The notes beneath the pieces were generated by a model. The model worked only from the letters and a program-made list of their open reading frames with translations, made no database searches and was not told the DNA's origin. A stretch of 64,000 nucleotides of DNA from Nocardioides sp. AX2bis (GTDB taxonomy: Bacteria; Actinomycetota; Actinomycetes; Propionibacteriales; Nocardioidaceae): assembly GCF_902506435.1 (NCBI RefSeq), contig NZ_LR733215.1, positions 1,636,097 to 1,700,096 of the forward strand, written 5' to 3'. The translations under genes were made by a program, and so were the position numbers. Positions within the stretch are counted from its first letter, which is position 1. The number at the start of each line of letters is the position of its first letter. Of this stretch, positions 1 to 8,789 are shown piece after piece.

Positions 1-950
1 AGATCGAGTTCTACCTCTTCAAGAACGCCCCTGAGCCCGGCGTCGACCCGATCCCGGTCGACCGCAGCGGCTACTTCGACCACACCGCGCAGTCGATGGG
101 CGCCGACTTCCGTCGCGAGGCGATCACGATGCTCGAGGCCATGGGCATCTCGGTCGAGTTCAGCCACCACGAGCACGGCCCCGGCCAGCAGGAGATCGAC
201 CTGCGCTACGCCGACGCGATGAGCACGGCCGACAACATCATGACCTTCCGCACCGTGGTCCGCGAGGTCGCGCTGAGCCAGGGCATCTGGGCCTCCTTCA
301 TGCCCAAGCCCTTCACCACCCACCCCGGGTCGGGCATGCACACGCACCTCTCGCTGTTCGAGGGCGACCAGAACGCCTTCTACGAGGCCGGGGCGGAGTA
401 CCAGCTCTCGCGCACCGGGCGGCAGTTCATCGCCGGCATCCTCAAGCACGCGCCCGAGCTGAGCCTGATCACCAACCAGTGGGTCAACAGCTACAAGCGG
501 ATGATGTTCGGCACCGAGGCGCCGTCCTACATCTGCTGGGGCCACAACAACCGCTCGGCCATGGTCCGGGTGCCGATGTACAAGCCGCTCAAGGGCCAGT
601 CCACCCGCGTCGAGCTGCGCACGCTCGACCCGGCCTGCAACCCCTACCTGGCCTACAGCGTCGTGCTCGCCGCCGGGCTCAAGGGGATCAAGGAGGACTA
701 CGAGCTCCCCCGCGAGGCCGAGGACGACGTCTGGACCCTGACCGACCGCGAGCGGCAGAGCCTGGGCATCGACCCGCTCCCGGAGAGCCTCAAGGAGGCG
801 ATCCTGATCGCGGAGGACTCCGAGCTCCTCGCCGACGCCCTCGGCGAGCACGTCTTCGACTTCGTGCTGCGCAACAAGCGCGCGGAGTGGGCCGACTACC
901 GCGGGCAGGTCTCGGCCTACGAGCGCGACACGATGCTGCCGGTCATCTGA
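1..950 (+). CDS. Class I glutamine synthetase, C-terminal part (5' end outside window)
   Basis: The reading frame is open from base 3 and ends at TGA 948-950. The protein carries glutamine synthetase catalytic motifs: HHEHGPGQQEIDLRY, the ATP-site segment KPFTTHPGSGMHTHLSL, and NNRSAMVRVP followed by RVELRTLDPACNPYLA. The tail (LGEHVFDFVLRNKRAEWADYR) resembles mycobacterial GlnA2 rather than GlnA1, and the glnA2-glnE order matches M. tuberculosis Rv2222c-Rv2221c. A tyrosine lies at the position of the GlnA adenylylation site (codon 699-701, YELP), but its surroundings differ from the classical NLYDLPPE, so control by GlnE is uncertain. In Streptomyces some GlnA paralogues act as gamma-glutamylpolyamine synthetases, so ammonia as the substrate is likely but not proven. 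glnE starts 10 bp downstream, which suggests one transcript. Confidence 0.9.
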   Translation, partial: IEFYLFKNAPEPGVDPIPVDRSGYFDHTAQSMGADFRREAITMLEAMGISVEFSHHEHGPGQQEIDLRYADAMSTADNIMTFRTVVREVALSQGIWASFMPKPFTTHPGSGMHTHLSLFEGDQNAFYEAGAEYQLSRTGRQFIAGILKHAPELSLITNQWVNSYKRMMFGTEAPSYICWGHNNRSAMVRVPMYKPLKGQSTRVELRTLDPACNPYLAYSVVLAAGLKGIKEDYELPREAEDDVWTLTDRERQSLGIDPLPESLKEAILIAEDSELLADALGEHVFDFVLRNKRAEWADYRGQVSAYERDTMLPVI

Positions 951-960
951 GCCGGCCGAG

Positions 961-3900
961 ATGACCGCACCCACGGGCCGTACGCCGGGCGGGCGCGGGT
1001 CGCTGGCACGCCTCGGGTTCAGCGACCTCGAGGCCGGGCGCCGCGACCTCGCGGCGCTCGAGCGGTACGGCCCCCCGCCGCCCGACGCGCTGCTGGCCAT
1101 CCTGGGGCGCGCCGCCGACCCCGACGCCGCGACCGCGGCGCTGCTCCGGCTGCTCGAGGCGGCCGAGGAGGCACGGGGCGACGGGGGGCGGGTGCTGCTG
1201 GGCGAGCTCCTCGAGGACGAGGGCTTCGCGATGCGGCTGCTCGGCGTCCTCGGGGCCAGCGAGGCCCTGGCCGAGCACCTCGGGCGGCATCCCGAGCACG
1301 CTCGGGAGCTCACCGACCCGACGCTGGGCTCGACCCGCCCACCGGCCTGGGCCGTGCGCGCGGACCTGCTCCGGGCGGTCGGCGCCGACCCGGCGGACGA
1401 CCTCCCGGTCTCGGCCGGCCCGGACGCCGGGGCCGTCGACGCGCTGCGGGTGGAGTACCGCCGGCTGCTGCTGCGCCTGGCCGCACGCGACCTGACCCAC
1501 GACGTCGCCGTCGACGACGCGGCCGCCGAGCTGGCCGACCTCGCCGCCGGCACGCTCGACGCCGCGCTGGCCGTGGCCCGCTCCCGCGTCGGCGAGCAGC
1601 ACGCCCTGGCGCGGCTCGCCGTGGTGGCGATGGGCAAGTGCGGTGGCCACGAGCTGAACTACGTCTCCGACGTCGACGTCGTCTTCGTCCACGAGCCGGT
1701 CGAGGGCGCCTCTCCCGACGCCGCCCTCCGCGCTGCCACCCAGGTGGCCTCCCAGATGATGCGGATCTGCTCCGAGCAGACCGGCGAGGGCACGATCTGG
1801 CCGGTCGACGCCAACCTGCGCCCCGAGGGCAAGTCCGGCCCGCTGACCCGCACGCTGGCCAGCCACGAGGGCTACTACGAGCGCTGGGCGAAGCCGTGGG
1901 AGTTCCAGGCGCTGCTCAAGGCCCGTCCGGTCGCAGGCGACCTGGCGCTCGGCCGGGAGTACCTCGACGTGGTCACGCCCTTCGTCTGGACCGCCGCCGA
2001 CCGCGACGGGTTCGTCGAGGAGGCGCGGGCCATGCGCCGCCGGGTCGTCGAGCACATCCCGGCCCGCGACGCCGAGCGTCAGCTCAAGCTCGGCTCGGGC
2101 GGGCTGCGTGACGTCGAGTTCGCTGTCCAGCTCCTCCAGCTGGTGCACGGCCGGGCCGACGAGACGATCCGGGCCCCCACCACCCTCAGTGCCCTGGCCG
2201 ACCTGACCCGGGCCGGCTACGTCGGCCGGGAGGACGGCGAGCAGCTGCACCGGGCGTACTCGTTCCTGCGCACCCTCGAGCACCGCATCCAGCTGCACCA
2301 GCTCCGCCGCACCCACGTCGTGCCGGACGAGGAGGTGGCGCTGCGCCGGCTCGCGCGCAGCATGGGCTACTACAACGACCCGTCCGCGAGCCTGGTCAAG
2401 GCCTGGCAGGGGCACCGCCGCGAGGTGCGCCGGCTGCACGAGAAGCTGTTCTACCGCCCGCTGCTGACCGCCGTGGCGCAGGTGCCCGGCACCGAGGTCC
2501 GGCTCTCCTCGGCCGCGGCCCGCACCCGGATGACGGCGCTCGGCTACGACGACCCCGAGGCGGCGCTGCGCCACCTCGAGGCGCTCACCGACGGCGTCTC
2601 GCGCACGGCCTCGATCCGGCGGACGCTGCTGCCGGTGATGCTGCACTGGTTCGCCGAGGGCCCCGACCCCGACGCCGGGCTGTTCCGCTTCCGCCGGATC
2701 AGCGAGGCGCTGCGGGAGTCCCCGTGGTACCTCACCACCCTGCGCGACGAGGGCGAGGTCGCCGAGCGGCTGGCGCACGTGCTCTCGACGTCGCGGTACG
2801 CCACCGACCTGCTCGAGCGGGAGCCCCGGGGCGTCCGGATGCTGCTCGAGGACCTGGCGCCGCGCTCGGCGGAGGACGTCGGGCACGAGATGGCGGCGAC
2901 CGCGTCACGCCAGGACAGCCGCGAGAAGGCGGTCCGCGCCATCCGCGTGGTCCGGCGTCGCGAGCTCTTCCGGATCGCGGTGGGCGACCTGCTCGGCCTC
3001 ACCGACGTCGCCGACGTGGGTCGCGGGCTCTCCCGGCTCACCGACGCCACCCTGCAGGCCACGCTCGACGTGGTCGCCCGGGGGGTCGCGGCGCAGCGTG
3101 GCCTCGACCAGCAGCCCGCCCGCCTGGCCGTGGTGGCGATGGGCCGCTACGGCGGGTTCGAGCTGTCCTACGGCAGCGATGCTGACGTGCTGTTCGTCCA
3201 GGAGCCGGTGCCCGGCGCCGACCCCGCGGCCGCGGCCGGCTTCGCGCAGGCGGTCGCCCACGACGTACGCCGGCTGCTCGCCGAGCCGGGAGCCGACCTG
3301 CCCCTCGTCGTCGACGCCGACCTGCGCCCGGAGGGCCGGCAGGGCGCCCTGGTGCGCACCATCGGCTCCTACGCCGCCTACTACGCCCGGTGGTCGCAGA
3401 CGTGGGAGGCGCAGGCGCTGCTGCGCGCCGACGCGGTCGTCGGCGACGAGGGGCTGCGGGAGCGGTTCCACGCGCTGATCGACCCGGTCCGCTACCCCGC
3501 GGCCGGGATCAGCGACGAGGGGGTGCTCGAGGTCCGTCGGATGAAGGCACGCATCGACCACGAGCGCCTCCCGCGCGGCGCCGACCCCCAGCTGCACCTC
3601 AAGCTCGGACGGGGAGGGCTGGCCGACATCGAGTGGAGCGTCCAGCTGCTGCAGATGCGGCACGCGGGACGGGTCGAGGCGCTCCGCACGCCGCAGACCC
3701 TGGCCGCGCTCGAGGCCGCGGGCGCGGCCGGCCTGGTCGACGCGGAGGACGCCGCGGTGCTCGCCGACGGGTGGCGTCTGGCCAGCCGGACCCGCAACGC
3801 GGTGACGCTGGTGCGGGCCAAGGGCGGCGACGAGCTGCCACGCGACGTGCGCGAGCGGGCCGCCGTCGCGGCGGTCCTGGGCTACCCGCCGGCCTCGACG

Positions 3901-3975
3901 GACGCGATGGTCAACGACTACCTGCGCAGCGCGCGACGCGTGCGGGCCGTGGTCGAGCGGGTCTTCTGGGAGTAG
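961..3975 (+). CDS. glnE: Bifunctional glutamine-synthetase adenylyltransferase/deadenylase
   Basis: GlnE attaches and removes AMP on glutamine synthetase according to nitrogen status. The 1004-residue length is normal for actinobacterial GlnE. The two tandem nucleotidyltransferase halves are both visible: the first has MGKCGGHELNYVSDVDVVFV (about residues 223-242) and DANLRPEGKSGPL; the second has MGRYGGFELSYGSDADVLFV (about 727-746) and DADLRPEGRQGAL. Each half keeps the G-x10-D-x-D metal-binding pattern, so both activities are probably intact. An alpha-helical GlnE-type domain follows each half (LKLGSGGLRDVEFAVQLLQ and LKLGRGGLADIEWSVQLLQ). It starts with ATG 10 bp after the upstream synthetase gene, so the enzyme and its modifier are probably cotranscribed. 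Confidence 0.95.
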   Translation: MTAPTGRTPGGRGSLARLGFSDLEAGRRDLAALERYGPPPPDALLAILGRAADPDAATAALLRLLEAAEEARGDGGRVLLGELLEDEGFAMRLLGVLGASEALAEHLGRHPEHARELTDPTLGSTRPPAWAVRADLLRAVGADPADDLPVSAGPDAGAVDALRVEYRRLLLRLAARDLTHDVAVDDAAAELADLAAGTLDAALAVARSRVGEQHALARLAVVAMGKCGGHELNYVSDVDVVFVHEPVEGASPDAALRAATQVASQMMRICSEQTGEGTIWPVDANLRPEGKSGPLTRTLASHEGYYERWAKPWEFQALLKARPVAGDLALGREYLDVVTPFVWTAADRDGFVEEARAMRRRVVEHIPARDAERQLKLGSGGLRDVEFAVQLLQLVHGRADETIRAPTTLSALADLTRAGYVGREDGEQLHRAYSFLRTLEHRIQLHQLRRTHVVPDEEVALRRLARSMGYYNDPSASLVKAWQGHRREVRRLHEKLFYRPLLTAVAQVPGTEVRLSSAAARTRMTALGYDDPEAALRHLEALTDGVSRTASIRRTLLPVMLHWFAEGPDPDAGLFRFRRISEALRESPWYLTTLRDEGEVAERLAHVLSTSRYATDLLEREPRGVRMLLEDLAPRSAEDVGHEMAATASRQDSREKAVRAIRVVRRRELFRIAVGDLLGLTDVADVGRGLSRLTDATLQATLDVVARGVAAQRGLDQQPARLAVVAMGRYGGFELSYGSDADVLFVQEPVPGADPAAAAGFAQAVAHDVRRLLAEPGADLPLVVDADLRPEGRQGALVRTIGSYAAYYARWSQTWEAQALLRADAVVGDEGLRERFHALIDPVRYPAAGISDEGVLEVRRMKARIDHERLPRGADPQLHLKLGRGGLADIEWSVQLLQMRHAGRVEALRTPQTLAALEAAGAAGLVDAEDAAVLADGWRLASRTRNAVTLVRAKGGDELPRDVRERAAVAAVLGYPPASTDAMVNDYLRSARRVRAVVERVFWE

Positions 3976-4003
3976 TTCCGCTGTCAGGAGGGTCGGGTGG
4001 GGC

Positions 4004-4009
4004 TATCGT
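4004..4009 (+). promoter_or_regulatory. -10 box of a probable leaderless promoter for the response regulator
   Basis: TATCGT lies 6 nt before the GTG start at 4016. With normal -10 spacing, transcription would begin at or next to the start codon. There is no clear Shine-Dalgarno sequence, and no convincing -35 element was found. Confidence 0.45.
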
Positions 4010-4015
4010 GACGAC

Positions 4016-4699
4016 GTGGCCGAACCCGATGTGACCGTCCCGGAGACAGGATCGCCGCGACCCGTCCGCGTCTTCCTGCTCGACGACCATGAGATCGTCC
4101 GTCGCGGGATCCGCGACCTGCTGTCCTCCGAGCCCGGTATCGAGGTCGTGGGGGAGTCCGGCTCGGCGGTCGACGCGGTCGAGCAGATCCTGGCCCTGGC
4201 CCCCGACGTGGCCGTCCTCGACGGTCGCCTGCCCGACGGGTCCGGCGTGGACGTGTGCCGCGACGTGCGCTCGGCCAACCCCGACATCGCCGCCCTGATC
4301 CTCACCTCGTTCGACGACGACGAGGCGCTGTTCTCCGCGATCATGGCCGGCGCGGCCGGCTACGTGCTCAAGCAGGTGCGCGGCAACGAGCTGATCGACA
4401 CCGTGCGCCGGGTCGCGGCCGGGCAGTCCACGCTCGACCCCGCGGTCACCACCGCCGTCCTCGAGCGGCTGCGCACCGGCGCCCAGCAGGCCTCCGCGAT
4501 GGACCAGCTGACCGGCCAGGAGCAGAAGATCCTCGCCCTGATCGGCGAGGGCATGACGAACCGCCAGATCGCCTCGACGATCTTCCTGGCCGAGAAGACG
4601 GTCAAGAACTACGTGTCCTCGCTGCTGGCCAAGCTCGGCCTCGACAGCCGCACGCAGGCGGCCATCTTCGCCACCAAGAACCTCCCCGACCGGGCCTGA
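4016..4699 (+). CDS. NarL/DosR-type response regulator
   Basis: This 227-residue two-component regulator has a receiver domain (FLLDDHEIVRRGIRDLL) with the phospho-acceptor at Asp69 (AVLDGRLPDG), followed by a LuxR-type HTH domain (LTGQEQKILALIGEGMTNRQIASTIFLAEKTVKNYVS). The HTH and the tail LLAKLGLDSRTQAAIFAT closely match DosR/DevR of M. tuberculosis, including the helix that contacts DNA. It therefore probably controls a set of genes that respond to redox state, oxygen or stationary phase. The GTG start sits 6 nt behind a TATCGT box. The cognate kinase gene follows after 16 bp, so the two form an operon. No DosR-box pair was recognised nearby. Confidence 0.9.
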   Translation: MAEPDVTVPETGSPRPVRVFLLDDHEIVRRGIRDLLSSEPGIEVVGESGSAVDAVEQILALAPDVAVLDGRLPDGSGVDVCRDVRSANPDIAALILTSFDDDEALFSAIMAGAAGYVLKQVRGNELIDTVRRVAAGQSTLDPAVTTAVLERLRTGAQQASAMDQLTGQEQKILALIGEGMTNRQIASTIFLAEKTVKNYVSSLLAKLGLDSRTQAAIFATKNLPDRA

Positions 4700-4715
4700 G
4701 CGGCGCGGGCGACGG

Positions 4716-6269
4716 GTGGACCACGGACTGGACCAGGGCTTGGACCGGGAGGGCGTGACGGAGGGCCGTCCGCACCGGTGGAGCCTGCTGCTCGAGGCCG
4801 TCGTCGGCCTGGCGCGCACCGGTCAGGTCGACGACCTGCTGGCCCGCCTGGTGCACCTCGGGGCGTCCCTGGTCGGAGCCCGGTACGTCGTGCTCAGCGT
4901 GGTGGGCCCGGACTCGGTCGAGCCGTCGCGGCTCTTCATGGAGCACGGGACCGCGCCCGGACCCCAGGAGGACCTGCTGGCGCCGGGGGCGTGGATGGAG
5001 GTCCCGGTCCGCGTGGGCGACCAGGTCTTCGGGCACCTACGCCTGGTGGCCGCGACCACGTTCGACCAGGAGGACGAGGAGATCGTCGTGGCGCTCGCCG
5101 CGGCGGCCGGCGTCACCATCGAGAACGCGCGCCTGCACTCCGAGGCGCGTCGCCGCGAGCGGTGGCTCGCCGCGACCGCCGAGATCACGGCGCGCCTGCT
5201 GGAGCAGACCACCGAGCTCGACGCGCTGCAGCTGGTCGCCGACCGCGCCCGTGAGCTCGCCGGGGCCACGGTGTCCTGGGTCATCTCCGGTGTCGACGAG
5301 GACACGCTCGAGCTGCGCGTGGTCTCCGGGGCCGACATCGACATCGAGTACATGCGGACCCTCCCGCTGGACCAGTCCATGGCTCGGAGCGTGCTGAGCT
5401 CCGGTCAGCCGCTGCGCCTCGACGACCTCGCGCACGACCAGCGGATCTCGCGGCACGGGCTGATCCCCGGCTGGCCGCGGCTCGGACCGGGGATCGTGGT
5501 GCCGCTGCAGGCCGACGGGGCGCGCGGCGCGCTCGGCCTGGGCTGGGAGCCGGAGGACCGGGACCGGTTCGACCGCCTCGAGTCCGCCCTGCCGGCCGGC
5601 TTCGCCCAGCAGGCCTCGCTGGCGCTGAAGGTCTCCCAGGCCCAGGCCGACCAGCGTCAGCTGGCCGTGCTCCGCGACCGGGACAGGATCGGCCGCGACC
5701 TGCACGACGTGGTCATCCAGCGTCTCTTCGCGGTCGGCCTCGGCCTGGAGTCGATCGGTCGTCTCCCCGCCGAGCAGCACGCGCAGCGGCTCGACGACGC
5801 GGTGGAGCAGATCGACGAGACCATCCGCGACCTGCGCTCGGCCATCCACCAGCTCCGTCGTGCGGGCCAGACCCGCGACGTCCACGAGCAGGTGTGCGAC
5901 GTGGTCGCGTGGTCCGAGCCGGTGCTGGGGTTCCGGCCGTACCTCCGGTTCACCGGCCCGGTGCGCACCGGCATCCCCGACGCGGTCGTGCCGGACCTGC
6001 TCGCCGTGCTGACCGAGGCGATCAGCAACGCCGGCCGGCACGCGCGGGCCCGGTCGCTGCGGGTCGAGGTGTCGGTGCAGGACGACGCCGTGACGCTCGT
6101 CGTGCGCGACGACGGCCAGGGCATCGGCGACCCCTCGCGCGACAGCGGGCTGGGCAACATGCGTCACCGCGCGCTGCGCCACGGTGGTCGGCTCACCCTC
6201 GGCGGCGGGGTCGGGCAGGGCACCGAGGTCCGGTGGGAGGTCCCGCTCCCACCCCGGGCCACGGCCTGA
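4716..6269 (+). CDS. DosS-like histidine kinase with two GAF domains, heme loop missing
   Basis: The 517-residue soluble kinase has two N-terminal GAF-like domains (about residues 25-145 and 160-305). They are followed by a HisKA_3 dimerisation domain with the H-box DRIGRDLHDVVIQRLF (His330) and an HATPase domain with N-box EAISNAGRHA and G-boxes DDGQGIG and GLGNM. The order and the HTTQ-like kinase core match mycobacterial DosS/DosT, and the preceding regulator is DosR-like. The first GAF domain is short: it jumps from MEHGTAPGPQ to MEVPVRVGDQVFGHLRL, skipping the roughly 40-residue loop that carries the heme-ligand histidine in DosS (His149). Classical heme-based O2/NO sensing is therefore unlikely. 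No transmembrane segment is seen. A GTG at 4755, just after GGGAGG, is an alternative start. Confidence 0.85.
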   Translation: MDHGLDQGLDREGVTEGRPHRWSLLLEAVVGLARTGQVDDLLARLVHLGASLVGARYVVLSVVGPDSVEPSRLFMEHGTAPGPQEDLLAPGAWMEVPVRVGDQVFGHLRLVAATTFDQEDEEIVVALAAAAGVTIENARLHSEARRRERWLAATAEITARLLEQTTELDALQLVADRARELAGATVSWVISGVDEDTLELRVVSGADIDIEYMRTLPLDQSMARSVLSSGQPLRLDDLAHDQRISRHGLIPGWPRLGPGIVVPLQADGARGALGLGWEPEDRDRFDRLESALPAGFAQQASLALKVSQAQADQRQLAVLRDRDRIGRDLHDVVIQRLFAVGLGLESIGRLPAEQHAQRLDDAVEQIDETIRDLRSAIHQLRRAGQTRDVHEQVCDVVAWSEPVLGFRPYLRFTGPVRTGIPDAVVPDLLAVLTEAISNAGRHARARSLRVEVSVQDDAVTLVVRDDGQGIGDPSRDSGLGNMRHRALRHGGRLTLGGGVGQGTEVRWEVPLPPRATA

Positions 6270-6294
6270 GGTCCGGTCCGGTCCGGGAGGCTGC

Positions 6295-6975
6295 TCAGCC
6301 GAACGGCAGCGGGTCGACGCCGAGGCTGACCGCGCGGGCCCGGGCGGCGGTCAGCCGCCGCCGGTGGTGCTGGCGGCAGAGCACCTCGTAGGCCACCTCG
6401 GGCTCGCCCGCGTCGCCGGGCCCGCCGGGGACGGGGGTCGCGTCGCCCTCGACGTCGCCGACCACCACGACGTCACCCTCGAGGACCATCACGCCGTCCT
6501 CGGTGCGGGCGTTGTGGGTGGCGCGCTTGCCGCACCAGCACAGCGCCTCGACCTGGAGCACGTGGGTGCGGTCGGCCAGCTCCACCAGTCGGGCGCTGCC
6601 CGGGAAGAGCGAGGTGCGGAAGTCGGTCAGGATCCCGAAGGCGAAGACGTCGACCTGCAGCTCGTCGACGACCTTGGCGAGCTGCTCGACCTGCAGCGAG
6701 GTGTAGAACTGGGCCTCGTCGCACACGAGGTAGTCGATCCGGCCGCCCCGGGTCAGCGAGTCCACGACGTAGCGCCAGAAGTCGAAGTCGGCCTGCACCT
6801 CGATCGCCTCGTGCGTGAGCCCGAGCCGGCTGGACAGGGTGGCCTCGCCGGCCCGGTCGTGCGCGGTGAAGATCCGACCGGCGCGACCCCGGGCGGCGTG
6901 GTTGTGGTTGGTCTGCAGCGCGAGCGTGCTCTTGCCGGAGTCCATCGTCCCGGTGAAGAAGTGCAGTTCGGCCAC
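6295..6975 (-). CDS. tdk: Thymidine kinase (type II, TK1-like)
   Basis: It phosphorylates thymidine to dTMP in pyrimidine salvage. The P-loop is near the N terminus (FFTGTMDSGKSTLAL), the DEAQF motif that replaces Walker B is present (YLVCDEAQFYTS), and a lasso/zinc region near the C terminus has CWCGKRATHNAR and a later C-x2-H pair (VLCRQHH). The length of 226 residues is normal. The GTG at 6975 is chosen because the conserved fold begins directly after it (VAELHFFTG); the frame stays open further upstream without homologous sequence. The gene converges on the kinase gene 25 bp away, and the upstream sulfurtransferase diverges 55 bp away. The central loop (DATPVPGGPGDAG) is longer than in many homologues. 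Confidence 0.93.
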   Translation of the reverse strand: MAELHFFTGTMDSGKSTLALQTNHNHAARGRAGRIFTAHDRAGEATLSSRLGLTHEAIEVQADFDFWRYVVDSLTRGGRIDYLVCDEAQFYTSLQVEQLAKVVDELQVDVFAFGILTDFRTSLFPGSARLVELADRTHVLQVEALCWCGKRATHNARTEDGVMVLEGDVVVVGDVEGDATPVPGGPGDAGEPEVAYEVLCRQHHRRRLTAARARAVSLGVDPLPFG

Positions 6976-7030
6976 GGGCGGGATCGTCCCACGGACCGCC
7001 CGCGCGGGCCGACTCGGGCAGGATGGTGCG

Positions 7031-8128
7031 GTGCCCCCGACCCCGCTGCTGGACGTCACCGCGCTGCAGGCGCTGCTGGCCCGCGACGACCCCCGCCGCC
7101 GGGGGCCGCGGGGCCCGACCGTGCTCGACGTGCGCTGGCGGCTCGGGGACGCCCACGGCGCCGCCGCCTACGCCGCCGGTCACGTCCCCGGGGCGGCGTA
7201 CGTCGACCTCCCGACCGACCTGGCCGGGCCGGCCGCGCCCGACGGGCGCGGAGGGCGGCACCCCCTGCCGGACCCCGACCGGCTCGCCGAGGCGCTGCGC
7301 CGCGTGGGCGTCGACGACGGCCGCCCGGTCGTGGTCTACGACGACTGGGGCGGGCGCGCGGCGGCCCGGGCGTGGTGGCTGCTGCGCTGGCTCGGCCACG
7401 ACGACGTGCGCGTGCTCGACGGCGGATGGTCGGCGTGGGTGGCCGCCGGGGCCGCGGTCGAGGAGACGGCCACGGCCGAGCGGCCCTCGCGGCGAGGGAC
7501 CTTCACGCCGCGTCCCGGGTCGATGCCCGTCGTCGATGCCGCCGGGGTCGCAGCGGGCGCCGCAGCGGGGGCCGCAGCGGTGCTCGTCGACGCCCGGGAC
7601 GCGCCGCGCTACGCCGGCGAGCACGAGCCGGTCGACCCCGTGGCCGGGCACGTCCCCGGGGCGGTCAACGTCCCGACCGGCGCCAACCTCGACGACACCG
7701 GGCGGTTCCTGCCCGCGGGGCGGCTGCGGGAGACGTACGCCCGGGTCGGTGCCGTGGCCGGCACGCCCGTGGTGGCGTACTGCGGCTCGGGCATCACCGC
7801 CTGCCACGACGTGCTCGCCCTGGAGGTCGCCGGCGTCCCCGCTGCGCTGTACGCGGGCAGCTGGAGCGACTGGGTCAGCGACCCGTGGATCTCGTGGACC
7901 AGGTGCAGGGCCTCGAGGGCCGCGATCGCGCTCGTGCGCAGCGTGCGGACCAGCAGGACGGGGTGGTGGTCGGTGGCGCGCAGGAGGCGGGTGACGTGCT
8001 GGACCTGGGCGTCGAGCTCGGCGGCTGGTGTCCACTCGTCGGGGCCGAGAAGGGGGGTGGTGGTGTCCACCCGGTTGTCCGCCACGTCCGTAGTCCGGTC
8101 GCCCGGGCTGACCTGGAACGTTGCGTGA
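7031..8128 (+). CDS. Rhodanese-family sulfurtransferase with a foreign C-terminal tail
   Basis: This is a thiosulfate or 3-mercaptopyruvate sulfurtransferase with two rhodanese domains: an inactive N-terminal domain (GHVPGAAYVDL, VVVYDDWGGRAAARAWWLLRWLGH) and a catalytic C-terminal domain with the active-site loop YCGSGITACHD. The native sequence stops after the conserved GSWSDWVSDP (about residue 285, base 7886), where family members end within about ten residues. Here the frame runs on for about 79 residues that are the antisense of a phage gene, ending at 8128. The catalytic domain is complete, so the enzyme may still work. GTG 7031 is chosen because homology starts there and a CAGGAT box lies 6 nt upstream. 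The choice between TST and MST activity is open. Confidence 0.85.
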   Translation: MPPTPLLDVTALQALLARDDPRRRGPRGPTVLDVRWRLGDAHGAAAYAAGHVPGAAYVDLPTDLAGPAAPDGRGGRHPLPDPDRLAEALRRVGVDDGRPVVVYDDWGGRAAARAWWLLRWLGHDDVRVLDGGWSAWVAAGAAVEETATAERPSRRGTFTPRPGSMPVVDAAGVAAGAAAGAAAVLVDARDAPRYAGEHEPVDPVAGHVPGAVNVPTGANLDDTGRFLPAGRLRETYARVGAVAGTPVVAYCGSGITACHDVLALEVAGVPAALYAGSWSDWVSDPWISWTRCRASRAAIALVRSVRTSRTGWWSVARRRRVTCWTWASSSAAGVHSSGPRRGVVVSTRLSATSVVRSPGLTWNVA

Positions 8129-8550
8129 TCTCGGCTCTGTCCTGAGGGGGCGTGGTCGCCCGGGTTGGCCGTCTTGGTGTCCACGTCGATGTCCGACGGG
8201 GTGTCCACTCCCGTGCCCGCTGCAGCGTGGTCAGCGGACGACCGAGGGGGTGTCGGCGGCTTGGGTGCTCGAGCGGGCTTCGGAGCCGGCTTCGGGGTCG
8301 GCTTGGGTGCGTCGGCGTCGGCCTGGTCGGCGAGACGACGTCGCTCGGCTGCTGCGGCACGACGCTCGGCCATCGGCGCGCAGGTGGGGCAGCGGCCGTT
8401 GCCGTCGAGCTGCTCGGCATCGTGGGCGCGCTTGCAGTCAGTGCACCAGGGCCGGTGGGCGCGTCGCACGCCAGCGGCCGCGTCGGCGCGCGGCAGCGGC
8501 CGGTGTCCGCCGGCGGTGTGCGCGATCGCGTTGCCCTGGATCTCGACCAT
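7609..8550 (-). pseudogene. Truncated phage gene fused to antisense host sequence
   Basis: The first 221 or so residues look like a real phage protein: a zinc-knuckle-like start (WCTDCKRAHDAEQLDGNGRCPTC), an Ala/Arg-rich helix, a Lys/Pro linker (PKPTPKPAPKPARAPKP) and a helical segment ending LEALHLVHEIHG. From about base 7886 leftward the frame continues through the antisense strand of the sulfurtransferase gene and ends at 7609 without phage-like sequence. The true C terminus has been lost. The ATG overlaps the stop of the upstream gene (TGATG), like the rest of the operon. The function of the intact protein is not recognised. Confidence 0.65.
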
Positions 8551-8789
8551 CAGGTGTCCCTCCCCATGAGCTCGTCGATGCGGAACCCGTCGACGGCGGA
8601 GACCTGGTCGGCGGGGTCGGGGGTGACGTGGTCGCGCTGGTGGGCGGTGCCGGCGACGTCGGCGAGGAGCCGGGTGGGGCGGAGGATCCGCCAGCGGCAG
8701 TCGCGGGCGTTGCAGGTGGCGGTCCACCCGCCGGCCTCGGTGGGTGCGACGCGGACGGTGGCGATGCGGTTGCTGGTGCTGGTGGCCAT
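8550..8789 (-). CDS. Small phage protein, unknown function
   Basis: The 79-residue product begins MATSTSNRIATVRVAPTEAGGWTATCNARDCRW and has two cysteines and a histidine near the middle (CNARDC, later HQRDH) that could bind zinc. Small proteins like this, which may form a single zinc finger, are common in actinophage early operons, but no named family is recognised. It starts in a TGATG overlap with the resolvase gene upstream and its stop overlaps the start of the next gene, so translation is probably coupled. Confidence 0.6.
   Translation of the reverse strand: MATSTSNRIATVRVAPTEAGGWTATCNARDCRWRILRPTRLLADVAGTAHQRDHVTPDPADQVSAVDGFRIDELMGRDT

Noticed and set aside
699..701. Confirmed GlnE adenylylation site in the upstream glutamine synthetase
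   Set aside because: A tyrosine is in the right place but the flanking residues do not match the known target sequence, so it is noted and not claimed.
943..3975. Long open frames on the opposite strand of glnE and other genes
   Set aside because: They arise from high GC at third codon positions, have no recognisable domains and lie over genes with clear motifs.
7860..7900. Left attachment site related to tRNA-Val
   Set aside because: Short matches (TGGAGCG, ACTGGGT) to the tRNA-side sequence fall in the conserved sulfurtransferase code and are too short and differently spaced.
6184..8145. A 653-codon open frame covering tdk and the sulfurtransferase
   Set aside because: Its product is of low complexity and shares its DNA with two recognised enzymes; it is a shadow frame.
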